Shown here: positions 34,480-42,725 of the stretch, one piece after another
How positions within the stretch are numbered: position 1 is the stretch's first letter
Layout: every line of letters starts with the position of its first letter
Source: Candidatus Hydrogenedentota bacterium
GTDB lineage: Bacteria; Hydrogenedentota; Hydrogenedentia; Hydrogenedentales; JAGMZX01
Assembly (NCBI GenBank): GCA_029556545.1
Contig: JAKQEQ010000021.1
Coordinates: forward strand, 1 to 53,659
Direction: 5' to 3'
Length of the DNA: 53,659 nt
Notes under the pieces: model-generated
Told to the model about the DNA's origin: nothing
What the model saw: only the letters and a program-made list of their open reading frames with translations
Database searches by the model: none
Made by a program: the position numbers and the translations under genes

Positions 34480-34889
34480 GATACTCACCACACGGACACT
34501 GGATTATGCGCGCGCGGGCCGCATCGGGCCGCAAATGCAACGCCCCCGCCAAAGGGAAAATGCGTGAAATACGGAAGAATACGCCCGCTCGGGGCGCTAC
34601 CGGTGTTTTCCTGGCAGGCTACTGCGTATCGCGGACCCCATCGACTCGTCCGTGCCCATGCACGCGCCACGTCCGTCGGGGCCCTATTGTGGCACGGCGC
34701 CGACGCCATTTCCAGTCAGACGTCAGGGAACCTGCACACACGCGCGCGCCGCGTGGCACGGGCATCTTGCCCGTGGTCCTCAATCACGGGCGGGACGCCT
34801 GTGCCACGACGGGGGCTGCAGGGGGCATCTTTGGCGTGATATCATTGGGGATGAGGCAACTTGTGCGCCTCAAGAACCGGTGATAGGCG
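34480..34889. other. Intergenic gap with one repeat element, no gene seen
   Basis: About 410 bases between divergent genes. The only structure I see is the palindromic element at 34752-34808. Several open frames cross the gap but have no ribosome-binding site and no product. Promoters for both flanking genes should lie here; I find no convincing -35/-10 pair. Confidence 0.5.
34752..34808. repeat. 57-base palindromic element with 8-base inverted ends
   Basis: The ends are CGTGGCAC (34752-34759) and GTGCCACG (34801-34808). Inside are a hairpin CACGGGCA-TCT-TGCCCGTG at 34757-34775 and the stretch CGGGCGGGACGCC at 34787-34799. The same two inner parts recur at 42650-42704, and the hairpin is inverted at 12902-12920. 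When translated, this repeat gives the ILPV and HGRDA strings common in predicted proteins of Verrucomicrobia-like genomes (from memory). Confidence 0.75.
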
Positions 34890-35159
34890 ATGATCACACG
34901 AATCTTTGTGCTTGCATGCGATATCTACTTGCTGGGCCTGATCGTGCTGGCGGTGGCGTCGTGGGTGCAACATCCGACGGCCTACGCCGTGTGTCGCGCG
35001 CTCAATCCATTCTATGAGCCGTTCCTGCGGCCCATCCGCGAGCGGCTGCGCGCGTTTCAGGCGGGAGGCATGCAGATCGATCTCTCGCCGGTCGTGCTTT
35101 TCATCGCGGTGATCGTCGTGCGGGAACTCGTGGTGGGCCTCTTGTTCCGCATCCTGTAA
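34890..35159 (+). CDS. YggT-family membrane protein, second copy
   Basis: 89 residues, ATG at 34890. An N-terminal membrane segment (IFVLACDIYLLGLIVLAVASW) and a C-terminal one (VVLFIAVIVVRELVVGLLF) flank NPFYEPFLRPIRERL and MQIDLSPVV, the YggT core. It is a cleaner family match than the copy at 30492, although shorter. It is convergent with the DUF1667 gene, with only two bases between the stops. Confidence 0.87.
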   Translation: MITRIFVLACDIYLLGLIVLAVASWVQHPTAYAVCRALNPFYEPFLRPIRERLRAFQAGGMQIDLSPVVLFIAVIVVRELVVGLLFRIL

Positions 35160-35161
35160 GG

Positions 35162-35524
35162 TCACGCGCGCGCGATGGTGCGGGTGAAACACACGCGCAC
35201 CCCGGTGTCCGCGAAGTCTTCGAGGAGGACGTCGCCCGCGCGGACGGGCAGGCGCGTCTCGCGCCGGTAGAGTTCCTCGATCAGTTTCGGGATCAGGTCC
35301 ATCACGAGGGGCTTATCCGTCTTCACGGGGACGAAGGGCACGGTGTCGGAGTCGGTGCGCACGACCGCCGTGACGATGCGCTTGGGTTCGAGGAATTCCT
35401 CGCGGCCATAGTCGATGCCGCGGTCGCATTGCTGGCCGAGGACCTCGATGTCGCCGCGGCCGCGTTCCGTCACGCAGAGCCTGCACCCGTTCGGGCAGCC
35501 GAGGCAGATAATCTCCTTTTCCAT
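35162..35524 (-). CDS. DUF1667 protein
   Basis: 120 residues, ATG at 35524 with TAGGAAA upstream. The N-terminus has ICLGCPNGCRLCV, the CxxCPxGCxL motif of DUF1667, which may bind a metal or Fe-S centre. Two further Cys residues follow (QQCDRG and VRVCFTR). Genes of this family form a set with a GlpA-like dehydrogenase and a pyridine-nucleotide oxidoreductase, as in Thermotoga and many Firmicutes (from memory). The same order is found here, and the start is 11 bases downstream of the oxidoreductase stop. It may be an electron-transfer subunit. Confidence 0.87.
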   Translation of the reverse strand: MEKEIICLGCPNGCRLCVTERGRGDIEVLGQQCDRGIDYGREEFLEPKRIVTAVVRTDSDTVPFVPVKTDKPLVMDLIPKLIEELYRRETRLPVRAGDVLLEDFADTGVRVCFTRTIARA

Positions 35525-35535
35525 AGGTCGTTTTC

Positions 35536-36798
35536 CTACTCGATGGCTATTTCGAGCGGTTCCGGGTCGGCGCCTTCGACGACGGGCACGTCGGCGGGCC
35601 GGACCTTGACGTGGATCATCTCGGCGGGCCGGATGTGCCGCAAGGTGCGCCGCTTGACGAGTTTGCCATCCCGTTTGACGGTGATCGTGCCGATGTCCTT
35701 CACGATGAGCGCGCGCAGCGAGAACTGGTTCTCGGCGTCGGGCAGGTAGCGGTGCGGCACGACGTATTTCACGTTCGCGCCGGGCAGTACGCGCCCCTGC
35801 GGGCGGGCCGAGACGCCGTCGCGCAGATACGCGACCACGTAGTCGCCGCAGCGCGTGGCCTCCGCCGAGGCCCAGTCGACAAGGTCGTGTACGTGGAGCA
35901 CGTTGCCGCAGGCGAAGACGCCGTCGATGCTGGTCATAAGCCGCGCATCGACCCGGGGCCCGCCGGTGTCGGCGTCGAGCTGGACCCCGGCGGCCTTCGA
36001 CAGTTCGTTCTCGGGGATCAGCCCGACGGACAGGAGGATGGTGTCGCAATCGAGCCGGAACGTCTTGTCGGGGTCGGGCCGCCCTGCTTCGAGCGGCGTG
36101 ATCTCGACGGCCTCGACGCGGTCGCGCCCGACGATGCGCGACACGATATGGCTCAGGTACAGCGGGATGTTGAAGTCGTTCAGGCACTGCACGATGTTGC
36201 GGGTGATGCCCGACGGGTGCGGTAGTATCTCGACGACGGCCAGCACCTCCGCGCCCACCCACCGCATCCGCCGCGCCATGATCAGCCCGATGTCGCCGGA
36301 CCCGACGATGACCACGCGCTTGCCGGGGATGTAGCCCTCGATGTTGACGAGCCGCTGGGCAAGCCCCGCCGTGAAGATGCCCGCGGGGCGCGTCCCCGGG
36401 ATGCCGAGATTGCCCCGGTTGCGTTCGCGGCAGCCCATGGCCAGCACGACGGCGCGCGCGGTGAGCTTGAGCACGCCGCAGTCGGGGCCGCAGACGAGCA
36501 ACGATTTCGTCGGCCCTTCAGACTGCATTTCGAGGACCGTCGTATTCAGCAGCACGTCGATGCGGTCGGAGTCGACGAGTTGTCCCGAGAACCGTTCCGC
36601 GAACTCGGGGCCGGTCAACTCCTCGTTGAAGCGGTGCAGCCCGAAACCGTTGTGGATGCACTGGAGCAGGATGCCGCCGAGGTGGTCCTCCCGGTCGATC
36701 AAGGCGACGCGGCAGCCGGCGGCGGCGATACGCAGCGCCGCGGCCATGCCCGCCGCGCCCGCGCCAATCACCGCCGCGTCGTATGCTCGTTCTTCCAC
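35536..36798 (-). CDS. FAD/NAD(P)-dependent oxidoreductase of a GlpA-like set
   Basis: 420 residues; the start is GTG at 36798, four bases after the upstream stop, with AGGAATAGGA upstream. Two dinucleotide-binding motifs are clear: VIGAGAAGMAAALR (FAD, near residue 10) and VVIVGSGDIGLIMARR (NAD(P), near 165). LLSVGLIPENEL and DGVFACGNVLHVHDLVD close the FAD site. It resembles the NADH-oxidase-like subunit encoded between GlpA-like and DUF1667 genes. It probably passes electrons between the dehydrogenase encoded upstream and NAD(P) or quinone. Confidence 0.9.
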   Translation of the reverse strand: MEERAYDAAVIGAGAAGMAAALRIAAAGCRVALIDREDHLGGILLQCIHNGFGLHRFNEELTGPEFAERFSGQLVDSDRIDVLLNTTVLEMQSEGPTKSLLVCGPDCGVLKLTARAVVLAMGCRERNRGNLGIPGTRPAGIFTAGLAQRLVNIEGYIPGKRVVIVGSGDIGLIMARRMRWVGAEVLAVVEILPHPSGITRNIVQCLNDFNIPLYLSHIVSRIVGRDRVEAVEITPLEAGRPDPDKTFRLDCDTILLSVGLIPENELSKAAGVQLDADTGGPRVDARLMTSIDGVFACGNVLHVHDLVDWASAEATRCGDYVVAYLRDGVSARPQGRVLPGANVKYVVPHRYLPDAENQFSLRALIVKDIGTITVKRDGKLVKRRTLRHIRPAEMIHVKVRPADVPVVEGADPEPLEIAIE

Positions 36799-36802
36799 GT
36801 TC

Positions 36803-38257
36803 CTATTCCTGAGTTCGCGCGCCGATGCGCCCGATGACGATCCGGCTGCCGTCGCCGCGCTTCGTAATCGCTTCGATGGGCAGTCCCGTCTCGCGGGCGA
36901 GTATCTTCAAGACCCGGTACGAGCAGAATCCGCCCTGGCAGCGGCCCATGCCCGCGCGCGTATAGAATTTGATGCCGTCCAACGTCGCGTGGCCCTTCCG
37001 TATGGCCTCGACCACCTCGGCCTCGGACACCGCCTCGCACCGGCAAACGATGTGTCCGTAGCGCGGGTCCTCGCGCACGAGACCGGCCAGCGCCTCGGGC
37101 GTCAGTTCGCGGACCTTCGGCGTCGCGGGGATCGACGGGTCGAAATGCGTCTTCTCCGTCAGCGTGAGGCCGTTCCGTTTGAGCAGATCCTTCACGTACT
37201 CGCCGATGGCCGGCGAGGCCGTCAACCCCGGCGACTGAATGCCCGCCGCCTGGATGACGTGCGGCGCCTCGGCGGATACGTCGATGAAGAAGTCGTTGCC
37301 CTCCATCACGGGCCGGAGCCCGGCGAAGGAGGTGATGATCTCGCGGCGCGAGATGACCGGTACCATGTGCATCGCCGACGCGAACACCTTGTCCAGGTTG
37401 TCGGCTGTGGTCTCCCGGTCCTCCTTGTCCTCGATTTCCTCCGCCGTCGGGCCGATCATCATCGTGCCCTCGACCGTCGGGATCACCAGCATGCCCTTCG
37501 TGTGACGCCCCGGCGCGGGAAAGATCACGTGATTGGGGAATCCGGCGGCGCTGCGTTCGAGGAGGAATTCCTCACCTTTGCGCGGCGTGATGGTGAACGA
37601 CTCCGCGCCGAGGAGACGCGACACTTCGTCGGCGTAGAGCCCGGCGGCGTTCACGATGTAGCGCGCGCGGACCGCGTCCCCCTGTGTCGAGCGCAGCGTA
37701 TACATTCCCCGTTTGCAGTCGGCCTTCGCCACCTGGAAATCCGTGTGCAGCGCGACGCCGTTCCGCATGGCGGACTCGACCAGCGCGAATACGTAGCGGT
37801 AGGGCTCGATGATGCCGCCCGTCGGCGCGTACAGGCCGCCGACCACGTCGGGATTCAGCTTCGGTTCGAGCAGGAGCAGGCGGTCGCGCCCGCAAACCTC
37901 GATCAACGGCACGCCGTTCCGCACGCCCTGTTCGTACAACTGCTCGACGGCCTTCATCTGCTCGTAGGAAAACGCGACCACGAGAATCCCGACGCGCTTG
38001 AACGGGAAGTTCAGTTCGTGGTGCAGTTGATCGAACATCAGGTTGCCGCGGATTTCGAGCCGCGCCTTCAACGACGTGACCGGGTGGTGGAAGCCCGCGT
38101 GAATTATCCCCGAATTCGCCTTGGACACGCCAAAGCCGACGTCGACGCACTTCTCGAGCAGCGCCACGTCGACCTGGTACGCGGACAGGCGTCGCGCAAT
38201 CGACGCGCCGACGCAGCCCGCGCCGATTATCGCCACGTCATAGACGGGAATCTTCAT
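36803..38257 (-). CDS. GlpA-like FAD-dependent dehydrogenase with BFD-type [2Fe-2S] domain
   Basis: 484 residues, ATG at 38257. A DAO-fold FAD domain (about 1-370) begins DVAIIGAGCVGASIARRLS and contains NSGIIHAGFHH. A C-terminal bacterioferritin-associated-ferredoxin-like domain (about 400-455) holds four cysteines in IVCRCEAVSE and GMGRCQGGFCS. This architecture is known from anaerobic glycerol-3-phosphate dehydrogenase-like proteins and from 2-hydroxyglutarate/hydroxyproline oxidase relatives. The three-gene set supports a glycerol-3-phosphate-type role. No glycerol kinase or uptake gene is in the window, so the substrate remains open. Confidence 0.9.
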   Translation of the reverse strand: MKIPVYDVAIIGAGCVGASIARRLSAYQVDVALLEKCVDVGFGVSKANSGIIHAGFHHPVTSLKARLEIRGNLMFDQLHHELNFPFKRVGILVVAFSYEQMKAVEQLYEQGVRNGVPLIEVCGRDRLLLLEPKLNPDVVGGLYAPTGGIIEPYRYVFALVESAMRNGVALHTDFQVAKADCKRGMYTLRSTQGDAVRARYIVNAAGLYADEVSRLLGAESFTITPRKGEEFLLERSAAGFPNHVIFPAPGRHTKGMLVIPTVEGTMMIGPTAEEIEDKEDRETTADNLDKVFASAMHMVPVISRREIITSFAGLRPVMEGNDFFIDVSAEAPHVIQAAGIQSPGLTASPAIGEYVKDLLKRNGLTLTEKTHFDPSIPATPKVRELTPEALAGLVREDPRYGHIVCRCEAVSEAEVVEAIRKGHATLDGIKFYTRAGMGRCQGGFCSYRVLKILARETGLPIEAITKRGDGSRIVIGRIGARTQE

Positions 38258-38402
38258 ACTTCACGATTTCCCCGAGGCAGCCGTGTGAACAGGCCCGATC
38301 CTAGTGCCTGCCGCGCGCCAAGTCAATGTGCGGTCGGCGACAGGGGCCGCGTAGACGCGGAATTACCGGGCAGAAGCGGACGCATGTTACGTGGGAATTG
38401 GG

Positions 38403-38408
38403 TATAAT
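38403..38408 (+). promoter_or_regulatory. Possible -10 box for the DUF433 gene
   Basis: TATAAT at 38403-38408, preceded by a near extended -10 (TGGG), lies 38 bases before the ATG at 38447. No -35 hexamer at 16-18 bases is convincing. Confidence 0.4.
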
Positions 38409-38446
38409 GGCTCGAGGCGCCGCGATCTTCTTGAAAGGACTTGGTC

Positions 38447-38662
38447 ATGGACGAGACGAGGCTTTTGGAACGCATTACGGTGGACCCTCGCATCTTCGGT
38501 GGCAAGCCCATTATCCGGGGGCGCCGTTTGGCGGTGGAACACGTACTCGGGATGTTGGCTGCGGGCGACACGGAGGAATCGCTTCTTGCAGGGTACCCGT
38601 GGCTCGAGCCGGAAGACATTCGGGCGTGTCTGGTCTATGCGCAACGGGTTTCACTCGCTTAG
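38447..38662 (+). CDS. DUF433 antitoxin-like protein
   Basis: 71 residues, ATG at 38447 with AAAGGA seven bases upstream. RITVDPRIFGGKPIIRGRRLAV and LLAGYPWLEPEDIRACLVYA are the typical DUF433 pattern, a short winged-helix-like fold. DUF433 genes normally sit just upstream of a DUF5615 PIN-like toxin gene. None is present here; the next gene, 43 bases on, encodes a secreted beta-helix protein. It may be an orphan or have another role. Confidence 0.85.
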   Translation: MDETRLLERITVDPRIFGGKPIIRGRRLAVEHVLGMLAAGDTEESLLAGYPWLEPEDIRACLVYAQRVSLA

Positions 38663-38705
38663 TGTCGCCAGACCGCGTATTCTGGGTCCAAGGGGACAAG
38701 GCATC

Positions 38706-40019
38706 ATGAGAATCCGGGCTAATCACACGTTTTTGCGACGGCACGCCTATACGCTGCCGCTCATCCTGGGCGTCGCCATCGCCGCCGCGGCTCACGCGGG
38801 ATCACCGGAGTTGGCCGCGCGGGCGGAAGCCGGCGAACTCGAGGAAGCCAACGCGGCATGGTGGGGGTTCACGCCCGAGGACGCGACGGCGTGCCTGCAG
38901 GCGGCCATCGACTCGGGCGCGCGGCGTCTGATTGTGCCGTACATGGGCGCGGATTGGACCGTGCGCCCGGTACGGCTGCGCGGCGACCTCGAAATGTTCT
39001 TCGAGCCGGGCGTCGTCGTTATGGCGAAAGAGGGCGCGTTCCGGGGGAAAGGCGATTCGCTTTTCTCCGCCGCCGATGCCGCGAGCATCCGGCTTATCGG
39101 CTACGGGGCGACGCTCCGCATGCGGAAGCGGGACTACCAGAACCCGCCCTATGATCGGGCGGAATGGCGCATGACGGTGAGTCTTCGGGGGTGCTCGAAC
39201 GTCCACGTCGAGGGGCTCCGTCTCGAAAGCAGTGGCGGCGACGGCATCTACATCGGGGCGACCGGCGCGCAGCCGTATTGCCGCGACGTCGTCGTCCGCA
39301 ACGTCGTTTGCCACGACCACCATCGCCAGGGCATCAGCGTGATTAGCGCCGAGAACCTGCTCATCGAGAACTGCGTCTTCAGCGGCACGCGCGGCACTGC
39401 GCCCCAGGCGGGCATCGACCTCGAACCGAATCGCCCCGGGGAACGGCTTGTCAACTGCATCATTCGCAATTGCATTATGGAGGACAACACCGGCGCGGGC
39501 ATCCTCGTCTATCTCAAGCCGCTGGAGGCGGAGAGCCCGCCGGTGTCGGTCCGATTCGAGCATTGCTTCGTGAGGAGCGGGTCGGACCAGGGCCTGGCCG
39601 TCGGCGCGGTGCGCGACGGCGTGCGGGGGAGCATCGAGTTCGTGAATTGCACCGTCGAGAACACGAAACGCGGGGGGGCCTTCGTCTACGACAAGTCGGC
39701 GCAAGGCGCGCTGGTTCGTTTCACGAACTGCAACTGGCGCAACGTGGCGACGGCCCCAGCGCTGCGCGGCCCCCGCGCGCCCCTGCTCCTCTCGCTTATG
39801 CGCGGCTCGATCACCGAAGAATTGGGCGGCATCGAATTCACCGACTGCGTCGTCTACGACGATCAGGACCGGCCGGCGCTCGTTGCCGAGTGCGACGTCG
39901 CCGGCGGGCGCATCGGCGACATCCGCGGCAACCTGTCCATCGCCAACCCCCACGGCGTGCGCGTCCAAATCGGCGCCGAGGACAAGGCGCCGGCGAGTCT
40001 TACCGTAAGCGCGCTGTGA
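38706..40019 (+). CDS. Secreted right-handed beta-helix protein
   Basis: 437 residues, ATG at 38706. A signal peptide of about 31 residues ends AAAAHAGS. The rest is a parallel beta-helix of the pectate lyase/GH28-like class, with rungs such as SNVHVEGLRLESSGGDGIYIG (written here as the first part of a longer run), NVVCHDHHRQGISV and NCIIRNCIMEDNTGAGILV. FEPGVVVMA near residue 100 is typical of the GH28-related start. The catalytic Asp residues of polygalacturonases are not obvious, so the enzyme class is uncertain. It is likely an extracellular polysaccharide-active or binding protein. Confidence 0.82.
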   Translation: MRIRANHTFLRRHAYTLPLILGVAIAAAAHAGSPELAARAEAGELEEANAAWWGFTPEDATACLQAAIDSGARRLIVPYMGADWTVRPVRLRGDLEMFFEPGVVVMAKEGAFRGKGDSLFSAADAASIRLIGYGATLRMRKRDYQNPPYDRAEWRMTVSLRGCSNVHVEGLRLESSGGDGIYIGATGAQPYCRDVVVRNVVCHDHHRQGISVISAENLLIENCVFSGTRGTAPQAGIDLEPNRPGERLVNCIIRNCIMEDNTGAGILVYLKPLEAESPPVSVRFEHCFVRSGSDQGLAVGAVRDGVRGSIEFVNCTVENTKRGGAFVYDKSAQGALVRFTNCNWRNVATAPALRGPRAPLLLSLMRGSITEELGGIEFTDCVVYDDQDRPALVAECDVAGGRIGDIRGNLSIANPHGVRVQIGAEDKAPASLTVSAL

Positions 40020-40046
40020 GTCCGAACCAAGGGGGCGAGCGGCCAA

Positions 40047-40283
40047 AGGAGCGGGGGCGTCTCGCCCCCGAACACGCCATCGTCCGCAAGACCCTGGCGT
40101 CGTTGTGGCCGGTCTCCCGACCGCGCCACCCGACCGACCGAAGGTCTCCCTCGTTCTGAGAGACCGGGCACAGGAGCGGGGGCGTCTCGCCCCCGAACGC
40201 GGCATCGTCCGCAAGACCCTGATCGCGCCGCGCGAGTGAGCGGGCAGTTCCAGCCAATCCCTCTCCCCGAGGGAGAGGGCAGG
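40047..40283. repeat. Repeat-rich intergenic region
   Basis: The 426-base gap before vapB has no gene. It holds two 50-base direct repeats at 40047-40096 and 40172-40221 (each with the GGGGGCGTCTCGCCCCC hairpin), a 48-base element at 40102-40149 that recurs inside the serine hydrolase gene at 9935-9982, and a CTCTCCCC/GGGAGAGG palindrome at 40261-40278. These are likely the intergenic form of the units found inside genes elsewhere in the window. Confidence 0.82.
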
Positions 40284-40383
40284 GTGAGAGTTAACAGGAA
40301 TGTGGGGGCGGGACGCCCCACCTCCTGTCCGCGTTCAGCGGACCGGAATCCCCGCTGCAGCCGACCGACACTTGCGGATACGC

Positions 40384-40425
40384 TTGATTTCCCTGCCGGG
40401 TCGATATATACTCGGATATATACTC
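40384..40425 (+). promoter_or_regulatory. vapBC promoter with tandem operator-like repeat
   Basis: TTGATT at 40384-40389, a 17-base spacer and TATACT at 40407-40412 make a good sigma-70 promoter. GATATATACTC occurs twice in direct repeat, at 40403-40413 and 40415-40425, with a 12-base period, so one copy covers the -10 box. This is a natural site for repression by a VapBC complex. Confidence 0.72.
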
Positions 40426-40445
40426 TGCTGCCAGGAGGCTTGCTC

Positions 40446-40676
40446 ATGAACACAGCCAAGGTGTTTCCGAATGGCCGGAGCCAAGCGGTCCGGCTGCCGA
40501 AGGAGTTTCAGTTCTCGGCGGACGAGGTGTACGTGAACAAAGTGGGCGGCGTGGTCATGCTCTTCCCGCGCGAACAGGGCTGGGCAACCCTTGCGGCGAG
40601 TCTCGATCAGTTCACGCGCGACTATATGAAGCGGCGGGACCAGGGAGGCCCGGCCGAGGACCGCGCGGCGCTATGA
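40446..40676 (+). CDS. vapB: VapB-type (AbrB-fold) antitoxin
   Basis: 76 residues, ATG at 40446 with AGGAGG seven bases upstream. TAKVFPNGRSQAVRLPKEF is the swapped-hairpin AbrB DNA-binding pattern of VapB. The acidic/aromatic C-terminal tail (about 45-76) is the part that blocks the toxin in this family. The stop overlaps the toxin start by four bases (ATGA). It should bind the tandem repeat in its own promoter. Confidence 0.9.
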   Translation: MNTAKVFPNGRSQAVRLPKEFQFSADEVYVNKVGGVVMLFPREQGWATLAASLDQFTRDYMKRRDQGGPAEDRAAL

Positions 40677-41074
40677 TTCGCTTCCTGCTGGACACGAACA
40701 TCTGTATCGAGTTGATTCGCCGCCGTAACGCGAAGGTGCTCGGTCGGCTTCGACGCCATGCGGTGGGCGAAGTCGCAATTTCGACGATCACGCTGGCGGA
40801 ATTGGCGTATGGCGTCGAGAAGAGCGCAAGACCCGAACAAAATCGGATCGCGCTCAGTCTGTTCTGCGCGCCTCTCGATATCCTCCTGTTTGATGATGCC
40901 GCCGCGACCGCCTACGGCGTGGTCCGCGCGGACCTCGAGCGGAAAGGGCGGCCCATCGGCCCGATGGACCTGCTCATTGCCGCGCACGCGCTGTCCGCGG
41001 GGCTCGTGCTGGTGACGAACAACGAACGGGAGTTCCGGCGCGCGAGGGGGTTGCGCGTCGAGAATTGGGTGTAG
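40673..41074 (+). CDS. vapC: VapC-type PIN-domain ribonuclease toxin
   Basis: 133 residues, ATG at 40673. PIN-domain acidic residues are Asp7 (LLDTN), Glu43 (LAELAYG) and Asp99 (GPMDLLIAAHA), with TNNEREF closing the site. The pattern GPMDLLIAAHA is that of the VapC group that cleaves initiator tRNA. The toxin length is typical. Between its stop and the MATE gene, a CCCGCC-TTC-GGCGGG hairpin lies at 41165-41179 without a T run. Confidence 0.92.
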   Translation: MIRFLLDTNICIELIRRRNAKVLGRLRRHAVGEVAISTITLAELAYGVEKSARPEQNRIALSLFCAPLDILLFDDAAATAYGVVRADLERKGRPIGPMDLLIAAHALSAGLVLVTNNEREFRRARGLRVENWV

Positions 41075-41210
41075 GCGGCATTCGGCGTGGTCGCGTGATT
41101 CGTCGGGTACCGCGGCGGTGGAGCCGTAACTTGGGGAGATCGTCGGTCGTTGCCGTGGCGCGGTCCCGCCTTCGGCGGGCAAGCAGGATACCGGCCACAA
41201 CGATGGGGGT

Positions 41211-42593
41211 TCAGTGTTCGAGTTCCACGCGAACGCGCGTCCAGCCGCCGCGGCGAAAGACGCCATACGTCATGAGCAGTCGACTGAATTGCGTGGCGAG
41301 GATGGCGAGCCAGACGCGGTTCGGGGTCAGCATGTCGAGGGAGAGCAGCGTCTGGCAGATGCCGAGCAGGATGACGATCTGGCTGATGAAGGCGATGTAC
41401 ATGGGCTTCTTCGTGTCGCCCGCGCCCTGGAGCCCGCCGGTGAAGGCCAGCGAGGTGGCGAGGAATATGCCCGATATGCTCAGGGTGCGCAGGAGCGACG
41501 TGCCGAATTCGAGCACGTCGCCGCGGGCCGCGTCGAAGATGTGCAGCAGGCTGACCGGGAAGAACCAGAACAGCAGGCCGATGGCCGCGGCCCACACCGC
41601 GCCGAAGAGGGCGGCGCGGTGGACGCACGCGCGCGCGCGGTCGGGCTTGCCCGCGCCGAGGTTCTGGCCGGTGAGCGTGCCGGTGGCCGCGCGCAGGCCG
41701 AAGGAGGTCCAGGTGACGAGCGAAAACAGTTGGGAGTAGCAGATGGTGAAGGCGGCCTGGGCGGCCGCGCTCGACGGCAGCGATCCGATGTAGCGCAGCA
41801 GGAGTACGCCGCCGAGATTCAGTAACACGCCTTGGATGCCGGTGGGCACGCCGATGCGCACGACGACCTTGAGGACGCGAAAATCGGGCGCCAGCCGGAA
41901 CCGCTCGGGCGGCTGCAGGATCATCTTTCGGCGCAGAATGAGCGATATCGCGACGACCACGGTCACGAACGGGGCCAGCACGGTGCCGATCGCCGCGCCG
42001 ATGGTTCCCATTTTCAGGACCGTGATCAGCACAAAGCTGATGATGATGTTGAGGAACGTCGTGAGCACGCCCAGTTTCAGCGGTGTCTTCGGGTCGCCGG
42101 AGGCTTGGAACGCGCCGGTGAACATGAACATGAGAAAAAGGGGCGCGCCGAAGAGGAAGAGGATGCGCAGGTAAGGCAGCGCGTGTTGGCGTACGGTTGC
42201 GTCCGCGCGGACGAACTCGAGCAGGCGCGGCGCCAGGAAGTAGCCGGTCGGCCCGATCACGAAGACCAGGACGATCACCGCGGCGAGGAACGTCTCGTAG
42301 GCGACGCGGCTCATGCGCGCGCGGTCCTGTTTGCCCGCGTAGCGGGCGATAAGCACGTTCATCCCGTGAAAGAGCGAGGCGGTGAACACGACGAGCACGA
42401 GGAACACCTGCCACGCCACGCCGATGGCCGCGTTTGCGGCGTTCGTCTCGTCGGGCACGAAATGGCCCACCAGGATATGATCGACAATCCCGTGCAGGCC
42501 GTTGACCAGGTTGAGCAAAATCAGCGGCCACGCGAGTTTCCACACGGAACGCACCGGACTTCCGCTGATGAGTTCTTGATCGAAAGGTTTCAT
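41211..42593 (-). CDS. MATE-family efflux transporter
   Basis: 460 residues, ATG at 42593, with twelve membrane segments in two MatE halves. The N-terminal half shows WPLILLNLVNGLHGIVDHILVG, and the second half shows the matching GLRAATGTLTGQNLGAG, both typical of NorM/DinF-like proteins. These export cationic drugs or metabolites using sodium or proton gradients. The ribosome-binding site is weak. A repeat element (42650-42704) lies between it and the SDR gene upstream, so it may be transcribed separately. Confidence 0.9.
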   Translation of the reverse strand: MKPFDQELISGSPVRSVWKLAWPLILLNLVNGLHGIVDHILVGHFVPDETNAANAAIGVAWQVFLVLVVFTASLFHGMNVLIARYAGKQDRARMSRVAYETFLAAVIVLVFVIGPTGYFLAPRLLEFVRADATVRQHALPYLRILFLFGAPLFLMFMFTGAFQASGDPKTPLKLGVLTTFLNIIISFVLITVLKMGTIGAAIGTVLAPFVTVVVAISLILRRKMILQPPERFRLAPDFRVLKVVVRIGVPTGIQGVLLNLGGVLLLRYIGSLPSSAAAQAAFTICYSQLFSLVTWTSFGLRAATGTLTGQNLGAGKPDRARACVHRAALFGAVWAAAIGLLFWFFPVSLLHIFDAARGDVLEFGTSLLRTLSISGIFLATSLAFTGGLQGAGDTKKPMYIAFISQIVILLGICQTLLSLDMLTPNRVWLAILATQFSRLLMTYGVFRRGGWTRVRVELEH

Positions 42594-42649
42594 GCCGAGG
42601 TTCCGCCGCCGCTTGATGAAGGCGGCATGATACCACGCGCGGGGCGCGG

Positions 42650-42704
42650 CATGGGCATCTTGCCCATGTCCGCCGCGGGTGGATTGAATCTCGGGCGGGA
42701 CGCC
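42650..42704. repeat. Second copy of the GGGCATCTTGCCC element
   Basis: Hairpin CATGGGCA-TCT-TGCCCATG at 42650-42668 followed by CGGGCGGGACGCC at 42692-42704, the same two parts and order as at 34757-34799 and similar spacing. It lies between the SDR and MATE genes. Confidence 0.72.
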
Positions 42705-42725
42705 CGCGCCTCGGGGCGCGCCGCG

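Noticed and set aside
41165-41179. Intrinsic terminator after the MATE or vapC gene
   Set aside because: A six-base-pair hairpin exists, but no run of T follows on either strand; similar CCGCCTTCGGCGG hairpins also occur inside genes.
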